Source of the DNA: Neckera pumila
Taxonomy: Eukaryota > Streptophyta > Bryopsida > Hypnales > Neckeraceae
DNA: 64,000 bases
Assembly (NCBI GenBank): GCA_963969595.1
Contig: OZ018411.1
Span: forward strand, 1,242,501-1,306,500
Direction: 5' to 3'
A program made the translations under genes and the position numbers. A model generated the notes under the pieces. It worked only from the letters and a program-made list of their open reading frames with translations, did not search any database and was not told where the DNA came from. This document shows positions 46,986 through 60,119 of the stretch, piece after piece; the stretch's first letter is position 1; each line of letters begins with the position of its first letter.

Positions 46986-49100
46986 ATGAGTTTTGGGCTC
47001 CGAATTGGTCTCCAACTCAGTAGAGCTTTGGAGCGTTCGAATGCGGGGATTTCTCGACGATGCGTTTCGGTGACTGCCTTCAGGCCTGAGAATGGAGGTG
47101 ATTGTCAGCCCTCTTGTTGGCTCATTTTCAATGGTCATGTTGATATCTAGTTTCAATGCTGTTTGGGTCAAGAAGATTTCTGATCGACTTGCCTTGTATT
47201 GGTATTGGAGAGTCGAGAAGATGATTGATGTTGAGGGCCAGCGTGTTTTTTGTGTTTTTGATAGGCAAGGGTGATAGTGGGTGGAAGTTATACCCAATTG
47301 ATCCATCTGAGGAAGTTCGACAAGAGCCCTGGTTGAAGTCTGCCATGGATACTCTCAATCGGGAGCTCATGCGGCAGGGTACTCGAATCCGAGGTTAGTG
47401 TTTTGAGTGAAACTGCTTGCTTGGTGTTGTTCGAGGTGAATCGAATTTCTCCTCTTCCTCAAAGTTTATTGCAAGATCTATGCAAATTCTGACCCTAAGT
47501 GCTCAAGCTAGACATAGAAATTACACTTTGGAAGCTTACTGTAGGGTTTAGGGTTTAGGGTTTAGGTTTTCGAAACGTGTTTCTTTGGTACAAATCTGTA
47601 GGGTACGATTTCTTCTTCTATTGGTTCATTTTGGTACCTTGTTTCAAGGTTCCTAAATGATGTATTTGACTTCTTTCAAGTAGCTCTGCCTTAGCTTTCT
47701 CCATGAGCTGTTCTTGGTCACCGAGACTGGGTCTCTGAGCGGGAACTCAAGTCTTTCTATGGAGTATTGCAGGCAAACCCGTGGATCCAGCTTTGATACC
47801 TCCGTCGCCCGCTGCTGAATATGAGAAAATCTTTGAACAGCACTTTCTTCCATGCTCCCACGGGTTTAGACCGGGTCTTTCACAGCACACGTGTCTAAAG
47901 CAAGTACGCCGTGATTTTCAGGGAACGGTTTGGTACATAGAGGGGAAAAGCTTGTCGAAATACTTCGATCAGATTCAACCGGAAACAGTGGAACGACTGT
48001 TGACGGATAAGATCCAGTTCAGGTCTTCCAGGTCTCTAGAGAAGCATTTGTTGGCAAGCCTGAGGGCATCGGCACGGCGCGGCATCACAAGAGATGGTTT
48101 TGATCCTCTTGCTTCCAACATAGTGCTGCACGAATTAGACACCTTTCTAATGCGCTTGAAGCACATTGTGGACAGGGGACGGCGCCAGACTACTACGCCT
48201 GCAGTGTTCAACGTTGCCAGAACTGCATTGGCTTTAGACCGCACGGCTTTTAGGTTGGTGACACAAAATAACCGAACGATCTCCTTAAGCCCTCCTCAAG
48301 ACCCTTATTTACGACGTATCACTTACACCCGCTTCGCTGATGACTTTTTAATAGGAATCATAGGACCTCGAGCTCTTGCAGTGCGAATACAGCAATTATT
48401 GAACAAGTTTTTGAAAGTGAAACTGAAGATGCAGGCCGGCCCTGAGAACTTTGAAATATCTCGAGCCAAAGATAGCAAAGTTCCATTTCTGGGGTACCTC
48501 ATAAGCAGGAACCCTGACAGAGTTCGGAAGTTCTGTCGTAGACAGGGCGATAAATGGATTACGTATAGGGTGGAGGATTATGGAACACTGTGTTTCCTGG
48601 TGGACATGCCGAAGGTGATTAGGCGCCTGGCAGAGAAAGGATTCTGTGACAAAAGTGGCAATCCGAAGCCCAATTTCAAGTACTATCAATATCCGCAAGA
48701 CAAATCTGTGAGGGCTGTAGGGAACATTCTGCGGGGACTTGCTGATTATTACCATCTGGCGGATTCGAAACGCCAATGTGTCAACCGCCTCAGCTATATT
48801 ATGCGGTCATCACTGGCCAAGAATTATGCGGCCAAGTTCAAGTTAGGCTCCTCCGCCAAGGTGTATAAGAGGGGTGGTAAAGATTTCTCTCGACCTATAA
48901 AGGTCAAGGGTGACTCTTCACCGAGAAGTGCACCTGCCGGATCATTCTCTGTGGGGAACCGTGGTGATAGAGCTGAGAGGCTACCACGTCGGAATGCATT
49001 CCCTTTCACCAAGTACCGAGAAATTCCTCGGCCTGATAGAATGGGCCTGACAAGAGATTGGGAGCAGCGGAGGATGACGCGTCGCTCAAATCGTGCGTGA
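46986..49100 (+). CDS. Nuclear-encoded group II intron maturase-like protein (3 exons, 522 aa)
   Basis: Proteins of this class are imported into organelles and help group II introns splice. Exons 46986-47097, 47265-47393 and 47773-49100 have GT-AG borders and matching phases. The N-terminus MSFGLRIGLQLSRALERSNA is Arg/Ser/Leu-rich and lacks early acidic residues other than one Glu, typical of a mitochondrial presequence. From about residue 97: YEKIFEQHFLPCSHGFRPG (RT motif 3 region), WYIEGKSLSKYFDQI at 134-148, SNIVLHELD, and RFADDFLIG with FADD at 268-271. Then comes maturase domain X (about 383-455, LADYYHLADSKRQCVNRLSY) and a basic tail without HNH endonuclease. The fingers motifs RT0-RT2 are absent. 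The motif-A Asp (usual EGD) is replaced by EGKS, and the usual PQG turn reads TRDG. Reverse transcription is therefore probably lost, as in plant nuclear maturases. It is not a recent mitochondrial insertion, since it carries spliceosomal introns. Confidence 0.85.
47542..47566. repeat. Interstitial plant telomere repeats (TTTAGGG, about 3.5 units)
   Basis: TAGGG-TTTAGGG-TTTAGGG-TTTAGG inside intron 2 of the maturase gene (47394-47772). This is the Arabidopsis-type telomere unit and can act as a telo-box array; it also supports plant origin. Confidence 0.9.
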
Positions 49101-50120
49101 GGTTTTTTGACGGCACGGTGCGTTGCCGGATGTGGAAGGTATTTGTCTCCAACAAATATATCCAAGTCTTCGCCGACCTTTAAAGGACCGAGAAGCTCAA
49201 ATTGAGCCTCCTGTGTTGATTTTTGAAGATCAGTCGTCTTACTGATTATACCTCTCCCTGACACTGCAGTCTGAACTTTGAGAATTCAATGGCAGCTGCA
49301 TTCCATCTTTGGTTTCAATGTATGGTTGCTGAGTAGTGCAGGGCCGAATTCCCTTCATCCTTGGACCGTCACGTACATGCATTCATCCTGCTTGGGAGCA
49401 GCAGATTGTGAGGTTTGTGTACAGTGTACTTCTCTTCGTGATCGGTGCATTGATTGTGGCAAAATGACTTGTATTCGAAAGAATTGCCTTGTCAATGCAA
49501 GTTTTTGTAATGTCTTAAAATTCATTGCTGCAGGGTTAGCATATCTGACATCTGATCGTTTTGTTTGCACTTCAAATGCTGTTTTGGCAGGTTGATTATT
49601 CGCATCTTTGGTAGATACGGATGCTGCGTATTCAATAAAAGCTGCAGTATCTAAGGAACGCTGGTGTTACACAAGAGTGAAAGATGGAAACGGGCAACAA
49701 TGGAAAATGTAGGTACTTGAAGCCAGTCCCTTCTATGAACTCCCAGTTCTTAGAAATTGAAAAAAACAGCAGCCATTCTCGAGCTGTTGTGACGTGCACA
49801 TTTGAGTGCAAGTTCCATCAAGTTTACAACTCCAAATCGAGCCATTTATGACGTGTCCTGATGAGAGACATTGAGGGAGGTTTTGATCCAATTCTGCTGT
49901 TACCAGTGGAGAGGAATGGCACCCATGTGGGTTGACATTTAGCAAGGTTGTAGGAGAATGGTTAGATCTAAAATGGATTCCCGACTTGAGTAAGATATGA
50001 GGCTGTAAAAAAGAGCGGGCATTACGAATGGACCCTATAAATGGCTGTAAAATGGACATGAGTTGGTTCTGAAATTGACCAGTATAGTCATTGAAGGAAT
50101 AATCAAGGAAAAAAGCATTA
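49101..50120. other. Maturase 3' region and intergenic DNA
   Basis: Balanced composition up to about 49700 suggests 3' UTR; AATAAA occurs at about 49635. An open frame at 49278-49595 (+) with many Cys residues lacks an ATG near its start and is probably UTR. No other gene is seen. Confidence 0.45.
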
Positions 50121-50771
50121 TTAACCCCTAAATGCCCGAGGCACCCAAATGTGGTGTTTGCAAAACTTTGAAGTTAAATAAAACCTAACCAAGTTGCTAT
50201 TTTTAGTAGGTTATATTTTTAGAAAGTTCTTCTTGAAGTCTAGTTTTAGCATCAAAAATCCGATCTTGAAAATAAATGATAGTGATTTTTCTATTCATGA
50301 TTTTGTACAAGAGTACCCAATGCAATCTTGACTTCCTATAGTGCTGAGAGCTTTTGGAAATGGGCCTCAAATACAATAGATCTTGGAGGAAAATTTGCAT
50401 TCAAAATTCATTTAAAAAAATTATAGAGTAGATTTTAAAAGCCGTAAATTGATTGGGGTATACAAATTAGGCTCTTTAACCTCAATTTTTTTGGTCACCA
50501 ACTTTTTAGATTTGACTTGTAAAAGGAGGGTTGAAAGACTTTACATCACTTTTGCAATTTTAACACCCTCAAGGTCAATTATTACAATCTTTGCTCCATA
50601 AGTAATTTTGTTGTGTTTTCTTTTTCTATGAGATCTCTTACATGTCTAGTTTGAATTTGTACAATTACAATTCAAAAAAAATTGATACAACTTATCAAAG
50701 TGTTGGCATTTTGTTCAAGTTAGAGCAAATTCTAAGAAACTCAAAACAAGCCTTGAGCATTTAGGGGTTAA
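50121..50771. mobile_element. Complete TTAA-bounded element, 651 bp (copy C)
   Basis: Starts TTAACCCCTAAATGCCC and ends GAGCATTTAGGGGTTAA; the inverted repeat TTAACCCCTAAATGC is perfect over 15 bases. The right end (CAAGCCTTGAGC) resembles that of copy B (GGCCTTGGGC). It is AT-rich and non-coding. Confidence 0.75.
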
Positions 50772-53700
50772 TTGCAAGAGCCAATCATTTTCTTTGCTTT
50801 CTCCATTTTAATTTAGAATTGCAAGTGAATCATTTACAAAAGGCCTAGCCTCAATTGGCTATGCCTGTCGATCATTGATGTGCTGAATTTCTTGACTTGC
50901 TTTCACTGAGGTTTTAACAATATAGGGACCTATGACCCAACTTGTTTGAAAATTCTTAAGTAATTAAAAAATGCTTGGAAAAATACGAAACCATTTGGGT
51001 TAGATTCCTATCAATTTCTCTTTGTTTGAAAAATGAGCTAAAAGTATTTTCGTGTAAAGAAACACATGAAAAAGGCAGACTAGCCTTTAAATGTTCCATT
51101 TCTGAGCCTCCTACCTTATTCAAATTTTGCATCAACCAAACAAGGTGATCAAGAATATCTTTCACTATGACATTGCTCATTATAAGTAATATACTTAAAA
51201 CATACTATATAATGACAATCCAAGCAATTTGAAGTGATTAATATGTGATAATTGGTCTTCTTCTTGACTTGATAGTTGATATGGTATAGTCCTATATGAC
51301 TTTTGGCAATAAGCATTTCAATATACTTAGTTGTAATGGATTAATGACACTTTAGGAGACATGGTTTAATGGAAGTCTACTTGTTAGGAATGGATGTAGG
51401 GATGGTTTTGGATGTTTTTACCTTACTTCTTTAGTGCTACAATGTCCAATTTTTGGATGACAAATAGATTGATATTCTTATTTCTTTCTCATTATTGCTG
51501 GATGAAAGTCATTCTAATTTGTAGAGATACTTTATCAAATTGTTTTATCAAGTGGTTGAATCTGGTATTATTAGAGTACATACATTTTTTAAATTACAAA
51601 TGTAGAATTATATTAAGTGGTTGACTAAGCCAAAATGTAAAACTATATTTGTAAAAATGTCGTTATAGATTTGTGGAACACAAAAATTCAAAAAATCACC
51701 ATGTCAAGAGAACCTCATTTCAAATCCATTCCAACAATTTTTATTTGAAAAATGCTAATATTTTGCTTGTAATTGAATTTAGAAGGAATTTTGAAACTTT
51801 CCTTTCAAATTTTATTAAAAATATTGGTAATAGCATTGGTAAATCTTATTGTGTAGATGGAATCTAAAAACTCAAAACCTACAACTTTTATTTGTATATT
51901 GATTCCAAAATATTCTTCCAAATAGTACTTTACTATGATTTGGCTCAATTCATCAATTTTAAAGAACACCTTATACCTTCAAGGGTTAATCAACAAAGTT
52001 CATAAATTGTAGACTCTTTGTCCTAGCAATTTGTGAACAAGGATTTGTGCATGTGGTGTTAACACAAGTATCTCCTCCGAGGGACTGGGATGTTAGGACT
52101 TGCACCAAGGTGGAAGTGCCTATACCATCCAACTCCCAAATGAATCCAAATAAACAATTGAGCATTCATTTGTTTCTATTATTTAATTGCTTAAATTTTG
52201 GTTGGCTGTTGAAAATCAAAAGAGGAATCTAGATTCTCTTTTTGTACATTTCTTGTATACCATATGAATATACTATTAATTTTCATAGTTTTATACATAA
52301 AAGCGACTTTAGGCTTATAAATAGATATTGTACATTTTAGATAATAATATGCTGGGAGAGAATTAGGTGCAATTACCTTAATTCCTAAAAGACCTAGGAT
52401 GTTTTTAAAAAGAAATTGTTAAAAATTGCCATTTTTTCGCGCATTGGCCAAAATTAAGCCATAACTTTTTTTTTTTGAATTTCAATCATGCAAAAGTGTA
52501 GAAGGCTATTATGACAATGTGTGGAAAAAATTTCAATCCATTTGATCTTGTGGATTGAAAGATTATAATGTTTGAAGTGGAAAATAACTTCATTAGAGGA
52601 GATTTGACTATTTGAGGCTCTGGAGGGCTATTTCAATATGGTTCCCATCCCTGCTCTCTTCACAAATTCCAGAAGTTTCCATTTACTAGCTTCTTTGTAG
52701 AAAGCTCATAAACGCGTTTCAAGAAAATTGATGATTGGTGGGTTTATGGCCCAAGTTTGCCACACTGTTCCTAAACCACCAATTAATTAAGCTTTGGCGC
52801 TTTGAATTATAACTTATCAAGAATTGGGCTTTACATTCAAAAAAACAAAAAACTTTGGCAACTATGACACATAGCTTCAAAAGCCTCTTTTTGTGAATGT
52901 GCAGAGAGGAGAAGACAAGCTTTTTATACAAGTTGGGTAGTACTGGGTAAACAACCCATGTGGGATATACAATGAGAGCCTCTCTATTAAGTTGATACTT
53001 TGGAAGCCAATAAACCTCTCTAACATAATAATGCATGGCAATGTAAACTTAGAAAATATAACAAGTGATAGGACTAAATGAGAGCCGGCCAAGGAAATTG
53101 TGGTGGACCTAGACCTTGCCAACAAAAAGCTAAAATAGGCTTTTGAACAAGCTTCTTGGTCATGACAGTCAAGGTCCTTTTCCTCAAAATGTGCCACTTG
53201 TACTATTGCGGCAGTTTCTTGTGTGCCCATTCATCTTTACCTCCTGCGTTGTGTTTGAACAATCTATAGTTTATTGAAGGGATTTCTTGTCATTTCAAAA
53301 AAAACTCTGTAATCATTGAATTGCGGTGTATGATTTTGTCCAATTATAATATATGATCATGCACAACATTTTTTGTCTAAACTAAATTGTGTGAGATCAT
53401 TGTATTCCCATGTTTGATTTTGGGATTATACACAAATCAACTTCAATTTAAGTTAAATTGCCAAAATCTATTAAGAGATCAATTTTGAAATAAGTATTGT
53501 ATATTGTTACAGTCAAATGAAGTAGCACTATTTTTGATCCCACTACTTCACTACATGAATAATATTGAGGTTTAAACACAAATTGCACGAACCATCATTC
53601 TTCAACTTTTTTGTTGATTCCAAGCAACTCGTATTCAACCAAATAACCAAGGAAAAGAAGAAGCAGAGAAGTCAAATTCATAATCAAAGTTGAGCTGAAG

Positions 53701-53899
53701 TTTTTACTCATCTATAGTTACTATAAGAAAACCTATTTTTTTTTAACGTTAGCAAAAAAACAAAAAAAATGTTTTCATTCGTATTTTGATAGTCAACTGT
53801 AATGTCCACAAAAATGCATTCCAATTGATCAGTGAAAAACGCAAGAAAATTTTGAAAAACAAGAGTGAATTTTGGCTTGTTTCTTGAAAACATCACTCC
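50772..53899. other. Gene-poor AT-rich DNA
   Basis: No gene is recognised. A TTAA-type end (CCTTCAAGGGTTAA) lies at 51976-51989, without an obvious partner end. 52375-52620 contains sequence weakly similar to the TTAA family (TTCCTAAAAGACC, AAAATTGCCATTTTT). Minus-strand open frames at 52719-53230 are not convincing. Confidence 0.45.
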
Positions 53900-54162
53900 A
53901 AACGTACTGGTTTGAACTAAAATTTTGGTGCCACTTGGACGCCACGTCCTTCACACATCATCTTACCCGGGCAAAATTTTTTTTTTAGTTTTTTTAATTT
54001 TTTTTTTAATTTTTAATTTTTTAATTTTAATTTTTTTGGGGGGGGGAGATGTCAGCCCACCTATAATTTATTGCTGACATAGCTAAGACACATTGTGACG
54101 TGGCAAGCGATTTATTTTACTATTGAGATGTTAAAAAACCTCATATATTTCCCAGTACGTTT
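53900..54162. mobile_element. 263-bp element with 11-bp inverted ends
   Basis: Ends AAACGTACTGG and CCAGTACGTTT are perfect inverted repeats. Inside are GACGCCACGTCC, an A/T homopolymer region (53969-54037), an eight-G run, and GTGACGTGGCA. The layout (CCACGTC-type motifs flanking an A/T tract) recalls the element at 45345. No ORF, superfamily unassigned. Confidence 0.5.
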
Positions 54163-55439
54163 CCTATGACGTTGCTTCTGAGTATTATCATTATGTTGGA
54201 CGCTTTCGTACATTGATTGCGTGGTCTCTTCTAACGTGTCATTGTCTTTGTAGACACAGGATTAAACATACTTCAACATTTCAGTGCTTTCGCTTCAACT
54301 TATAGGATGTTTTCAGTGATGTGTGCATTTTCCATAATTAACATGTTCCATGCTAATGTCTTCAGCTCTGCAATGTTCTTTGAAACAATGGATGCTACAA
54401 AGTGAGATGTTTAACTTTGTCAGTGATGTCAGGCAATGTTTTTCTGGACTTGAGAGTTGCTATTCTAAAATGCAACTGAATGTTCTGACAAACATGGGGG
54501 TGCAATAGAACTTTGGTGCATGTATCCGCTGATGTTTGCTTATGCACTTTGAGGTCAGATACATGCTGTACTGCCATGCATACCAAAGTTTTAGGAAACG
54601 AAAGGAAGCTACAAGAAATCAGGGAGATCGTCGGCAGTGTTGTTGTCAATGACAACGCCATAAGAACGGAAGACTTTGCTTCACATATTCGAGCGTTTGC
54701 TAGAAACGTGGCTACTTGTTTTCAAATGTCACAACTTATGTAATTCCGTTCCTTAGCTGCGTTTCACATAGCTTGGTGCTATTTCCAATTAAAATTGCCT
54801 GAACACGCACTTACATATTTTAAAACATCTATTACTTAGACACTAGCCACATCAAATTAGCGGTAGAAAAAGACAAAAATACATCCATCATGACATGGAA
54901 ATCCACTACTTCAACATTTAATTTTAAACTATATTATAATGTGTGACCGCTTCAACCTTAAAACTTTGAATAACATTGGAACGTCATTCATTCTGATTTC
55001 AGGTGCTTCTTTGAACTGTATGCCATGTCCACACTTACAATCATGAAATATAAAGTAATCTTCACCACCTATGTTAGCATATCTTGAATGAGCTTTTGTC
55101 ATCTCCAATGAAGGCCCTCACCACAGCTAAGTTACGTGCAATGTACAAGGCATGCACAAACGGTCAGCTTTTGTAACGATACAGCTGTTCTGCCATTGAT
55201 GAGGCCCCTTCATGCTGAATGGCGACAAAACTTGTCCTTGACCTCCCAGTCGTACTATAAAGGTGTGCCCACTTTGTTCATCTAAAGGTTTAATTTTTAT
55301 GAAAACTTTTTTAAACGTAAAAGTCTAAGTCTTCTTTCTTGCAATGCACTTACATCGTGTCGTACAGCTTCAATGAAGTGAGTTGAATATGACTATGGTG
55401 AGTAATATTTTGGCTAACATGGCATATGACTTTTGTAAG
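54163..55439. other. Intergenic, no gene seen
   Basis: Less AT-rich around 54200-54750, where two overlapping open frames on opposite strands (54395-54661 and 54513-54743) have no recognisable motif. Confidence 0.4.
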
Positions 55440-55765
55440 TAATATTTTTTGCTGTTGTGAAAGATGACTCTTATGAGTCATATTTTCTACTGTTATAAAA
55501 GATGATTCTTGTGAGTCATGTTTTTTGCTGAAAAATGACTCTTGTGAGTCATATCTTTGGATGATGTGGAATTTGACCCTCATTGGTCTTATTTTTTGTT
55601 GATTTGAAATATGACTCCTATGAGTCATATTTTTGGATGATGTGGCAGTTTGTATGGAATGTTATTAATAATTTTATGATTGAATGTAGTTATATTTTAA
55701 AAAATATTGAGTCACATTTTTGGCATGATTGTAGCATCATGTGACTATCACCAGTCATATTTTCA
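55440..55765. repeat. Array of TGACTC...GAGTCA palindromes
   Basis: ATGACTC-N4-GAGTCAT is found at 55464-55481, imperfectly at 55502-55519, and again at 55535-55552 and 55611-55628. A degenerate GTGACT...AGTCAT lies near 55740. Spacing of the first three is 38 and 33 bases, and TATTTTTTGCTG- or TATTTTCTACTG-like linkers recur. An open frame over this array is a by-product. Confidence 0.8.
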
Positions 55766-56394
55766 CCAAGATATTTTGTGAAATATAATTGAATCAAGTA
55801 ATATTCTAGATAAGTGAGAGCCACATTCTTAAATTTGTGTGCGCGGCTTGTAATTGAGGTAACTGAGGCTTATGATAGTTTCCATCATAAACTACATTCA
55901 CATTTTCTATACATTTTAAATGAACTTGACACATTGCATTCATACATGAACATGATTTAGCAATTAAATAAAAGATTCCATCCAATTAAAAATAAGTACA
56001 TATGATTTTTGGGATACATAGGAGATAGTCATACTAGAAGAAAAAAAATGCAAGAAAGAATGTGACTCTTCTCAATTACATTTATTAGTCACTAATACAA
56101 AACACATTACAATGACACTCTATAAATGCATATTCCCACACATTTATAAGACCTATTCTCTTTACAAAAATGTGAAGATGTTGTCTCTTTGGTGTTGCAA
56201 ATAGCCTCTAGTAACTTCATTCCAGCTTGGTACCTACATAAACAATCAAGGAGGTTAATTTTTAGTGAAATGAACAATATAGCTCAACCTTTAAAGATTT
56301 AAAGCAATACAAACATGTTGTACAAGTTTAAGATAAGCAAAAGTCATAACCACGATATCTTTAGAAAATCACGAATAAACAAGAAGAAAGAATA

Positions 56395-56930
56395 ACAATG
56401 GTAATAGAAGTACTTAGAGGTAACAACAAGCAAGAGGTAAATGCAACAAGATACAACAAAAAACAAAAAGAAGAAAGAACTAGGATGCAACAAGAAACAC
56501 AAGTTAAGATGCAAAAAATGCAAAAAATAAGAAGAAAAAGCAAGATGCAACTAGAAGTAACAAGAAGCATGAATTAAGATGCAACAACAAGAAATTAGAA
56601 GCAAGAACTAAAAAAGAAGCAAAAAGAAACAAGAAGCAAAATGTAAGAACTAAGAGATAACAAGAAGAAACTAAAAGCAAAGAGCAAGAACTAAGAGCCA
56701 ACAAGAGAAAATTCAAAGCAAGAAGCAAGAACTAAGAAGCAACAAGAATTAAGAACTAAGAAGCAACAAGAGCCAAGAACTAAGAAGCAACAAGAGCCAA
56801 GAACTAAAAAGCAACAAGAGGCAAGATCTACAAGGTATTAACAAGAAACAAGAGCTAAAAGGCAACAAAAAGCAAACCTAAGAGGCAACAACAAGCAAAA
56901 TCTAAGAGGCAACAAGAAATAAAGAAGAAG
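56395..56930 (+). repeat. Purine-rich minisatellite, unit about 24 bp
   Basis: Built from AAGAACTAAGAAGCAACAAG-type units, clearest at 56728-56830 with a 24-base period, grading into less regular AAGAAGCAA repeats. The minus strand reads as Leu/Phe/Ser-rich peptides (LLLALSSCSLLLVSS), which is a repeat artefact. Confidence 0.85.
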
Positions 56931-57179
56931 AAACACAAATAGCCAAATATTGCACTTTAAGGAGGTGGCTCCAAAAATATCATGGCTAGGGTTTTAAAAC
57001 CCTAAACTAATGATGGCTACATGGAAGTGGTGGCAAGGGTTTTAAAACCCTAGTTATATGACTTGTGTATGTTAGTTATACACATGATTTGCTCTAGTCA
57101 TGTGACTTATCCTAGTCATGTCTATGGTTTGCTTTAGTCATAAAACTGACCAAATATGACTATAGCAAGCAAATAGATT

Positions 57180-60119
57180 TCTTTAACAACCAAATTTGAT
57201 CCAAAGTAAACACATGTATTGACACTTAAAATCTTGGGTATGTAACTCATGTATTATACACATGGGTCATCAATATTAAAATGGTTTAGAGGACAACTTT
57301 TCTAAAAAGTTTATCAAATTTAAAAGACCAAAAAGTTAGGTGAAGACCAAATTAAAAAAAATAAACAAACATAGGAAATGTTGGGTTGCATACATATTAG
57401 AAAAAATGCACAATATATATGAAAAACTGGAACACCTATACATTGTTTTTAAAATTCCATACAAGAAATTTCTTCCAATTAAATTTTTTTATTTATTAAA
57501 ATGCATTAAAAGTTGGATACTTAACTCATGATACATGTATTGAAAATACTCATATAATTTGGTTTATAATGCTATTATTGTCCTAAAAAAACATTCATTT
57601 CATGTACATAATTATATTCTTGGATTCCTTTTCTAAAAAAAGTACAAGAATTTTCTACAATAAAAAAAATTATATTCCTTGAAATTAGACTAAAATGCAT
57701 TATAAGTGATTATAATCAAGGCTATATAGTGTGGGTCTATGGGAATTGCGTACCCAGGACTAAAGCTCTACAAAATGCATAAAAGGAAAGTTGCAAGGCC
57801 TTAAGCGCCTACAATTTTGGCAAAAAAAAAACTAAATAGATGCCTTGCATCTGTCACAGTATCTACGTTTGTGCACAAAGTGTGCGGGAGCAAAAATATT
57901 TAATAGAGGCACTATTTAAAAGCATCTTTGAAGCAAAAAAGGGATTATGCTTTTATAATTTATATCCTTATAAAAACATCCAAACAACCATCTTTAAATT
58001 GCAATACAAGTGCGCATGTGCCAATGATAAGCCTCAATCTTCATATAAATAATTTTGTGACTTTTATAGGGCCTGTAGAGACTCTAAAAATGTGGCTTGC
58101 ATGACATTGTTGAGAACATTTTTAAGGAAGAAACAAACTTCGACACATAACATAAACATATATACATGTATACATATGAATATTTTATCTATATCCTTGA
58201 GATAGAGCATACACAATCGTGTTCTTTATTGTTGAGCTTCAAATTCAAACTTGGATATTTAAGTGGTGTTTAATTGGCATTCTAAGAATCTAGGCAATGA
58301 ACAAGAATTTTCTAATGATAAAGTATAAGTGGATCACATCTTAACTGAAAAATTGGTACAAACTATAAAAATTAGACGTTTGGGGTGGTTTTAAATAGTT
58401 TCAGCCAATCCAGACCAAAACTCTAGATTTCCTAAGCCAAGTTGAGAAATTCAAATATTTTATTAATTTTAGTTGTAGAGAACTGCATGGCTACTCCTGA
58501 GTAATAAAAATCTTTATAATGGGATATTTTTAGCAAAAATTATGGATGGATGAAATTTTATCTCTAATTCATCTTTCAAGACTTCATCCACATTTGCACC
58601 TAGCATATAAGTCTAAATTAATTTTTACTTTCAAGATTGGATTCTAAATGTCACCTTGATTTTAAATATCCTTTCTTATTTGAATTAGATGAAATTTTTA
58701 TATTTTTTAGTCTAAAACTAAAACTCTTGACTATTTAATTTCATCATATTTTATCTTCCTTAATTTTTATCTATTTTTAAAATTGTGATATGTTATTGAA
58801 AACCTCTAGAAATTACCTAAATAATTTTGAATTCAAAGTTGGATTTTAATAAATTCTTAGAAGTGTGACTTAAACCTTTTAATTTATAATGTAACTATGA
58901 TTTCTAAGAGAAGATAAATAACAAAGTGCCAAATTTAAGGACATGCCTTGGAATCCGTTTCCACCACATTCTTATTCTCCAATACTCATATTGTAATTGT
59001 AATTGTATCATGAGGCTTGCACTGATCCATTTTTGTTGCATTTTTTGTATTTTTGTATATACAACTTAAATGACAACTTTTATAACTAGTTGTATAAATT
59101 CTATATGTGATCTTATTTTTTCTTTCAACGTATTTCTTTCTAATCCCCCCTCTTGGCTTTTTCTAAATTTTTTTCTATATTTTTCTTTTTTTTCTTTATT
59201 TTTTGGGATATTTTAGAATTGCAATCTTTGACTTCTATTACTACTAATTAATTTCTAATTATTCTACAAATCAAACAATTCTAATGACATAGACCTCATA
59301 AGTGCTAACTAAGTATATATTGAAGACTTTAAAACTCCATTTGATCAACTATGCGTATTATAATCAACAACTTTTTTGATTAATACATAGTCAAACTTCT
59401 ATAAGGGGTTCAAATTAGTCTTCTAACTATGCCAAGTGGCAACTTGAAACCTGTATATCTACTTCAAACTCTTAGTCTCTCAATACAAATTGCACTCCTC
59501 ACTTACTCTTGCTCCATGGCTACTCGGGTATGGATTTTTCTCACACTCTTTTTTCTATACCTTAGATTAGAGTTTTCTCAAGCTTCAAGTGTTTTTTCTA
59601 AACTCCACAACCTTCAATCTGCATCACTAGCTTAAATGTATTAGATTTCACTTTGTATCGATTAATTTAATTACCTCCAATTTGTGTCATCCATCACAAT
59701 CAATCAACCTCAAGGCAAGTTCCAATAATGGGCTAAGGCAAATCTGGTTTCCAACTTGGGTTCTTAGGTTTGGTCTTGCCTTGGTGTTGTAGTTTGTTTA
59801 TAAGCTTTAATTCCTCTCTAATTTCCTCCCTAAGTTCTAAAAAAAAATGTATTTATCTCCTATTATTAATTGCTTTATTCCTCTCTATTTCCCTTCTAAA
59901 TCTTGTGAAAATTTTAAATATTTTAATTAAATATAAACATACGCCTTTCCAAATTATTTGACACTAGTTCAATAGCTGATACAACACACAAAAAAATTAA
60001 TGTTTTTTAATAGACATGAAATAAAATCACATCTAAACTCAAAGGAATGATTCCTATAGCCAAATTACAAGAGGGACATTTTAGATTGTTCACCTTTTCC
60101 TTAAACTGCCAAAAACAAA
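57180..60119. other. AT-rich DNA, no gene seen
   Basis: Several short open frames (57340, 57840, 59429, 59770 on +) have AT-driven composition (Lys, Ile, Phe, Leu) and no motifs. Nothing else is seen. Confidence 0.5.

Noticed and set aside
46986..49100. Recent insertion of mitochondrial DNA (NUMT)
   Set aside because: The frame has in-phase spliceosomal introns, a plausible presequence and no flanking mitochondrial sequence, so a functional nuclear gene is more likely.
49278..49595. 105-aa Cys-rich ORF after the maturase gene
   Set aside because: No upstream ATG in a good position, no zinc-finger spacing that repeats, and it lies in the likely 3' UTR.
56344..56728. Leu/Phe/Ser-rich minus-strand ORFs that look like membrane proteins
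   Set aside because: They are translations of the purine-rich minisatellite on the other strand.
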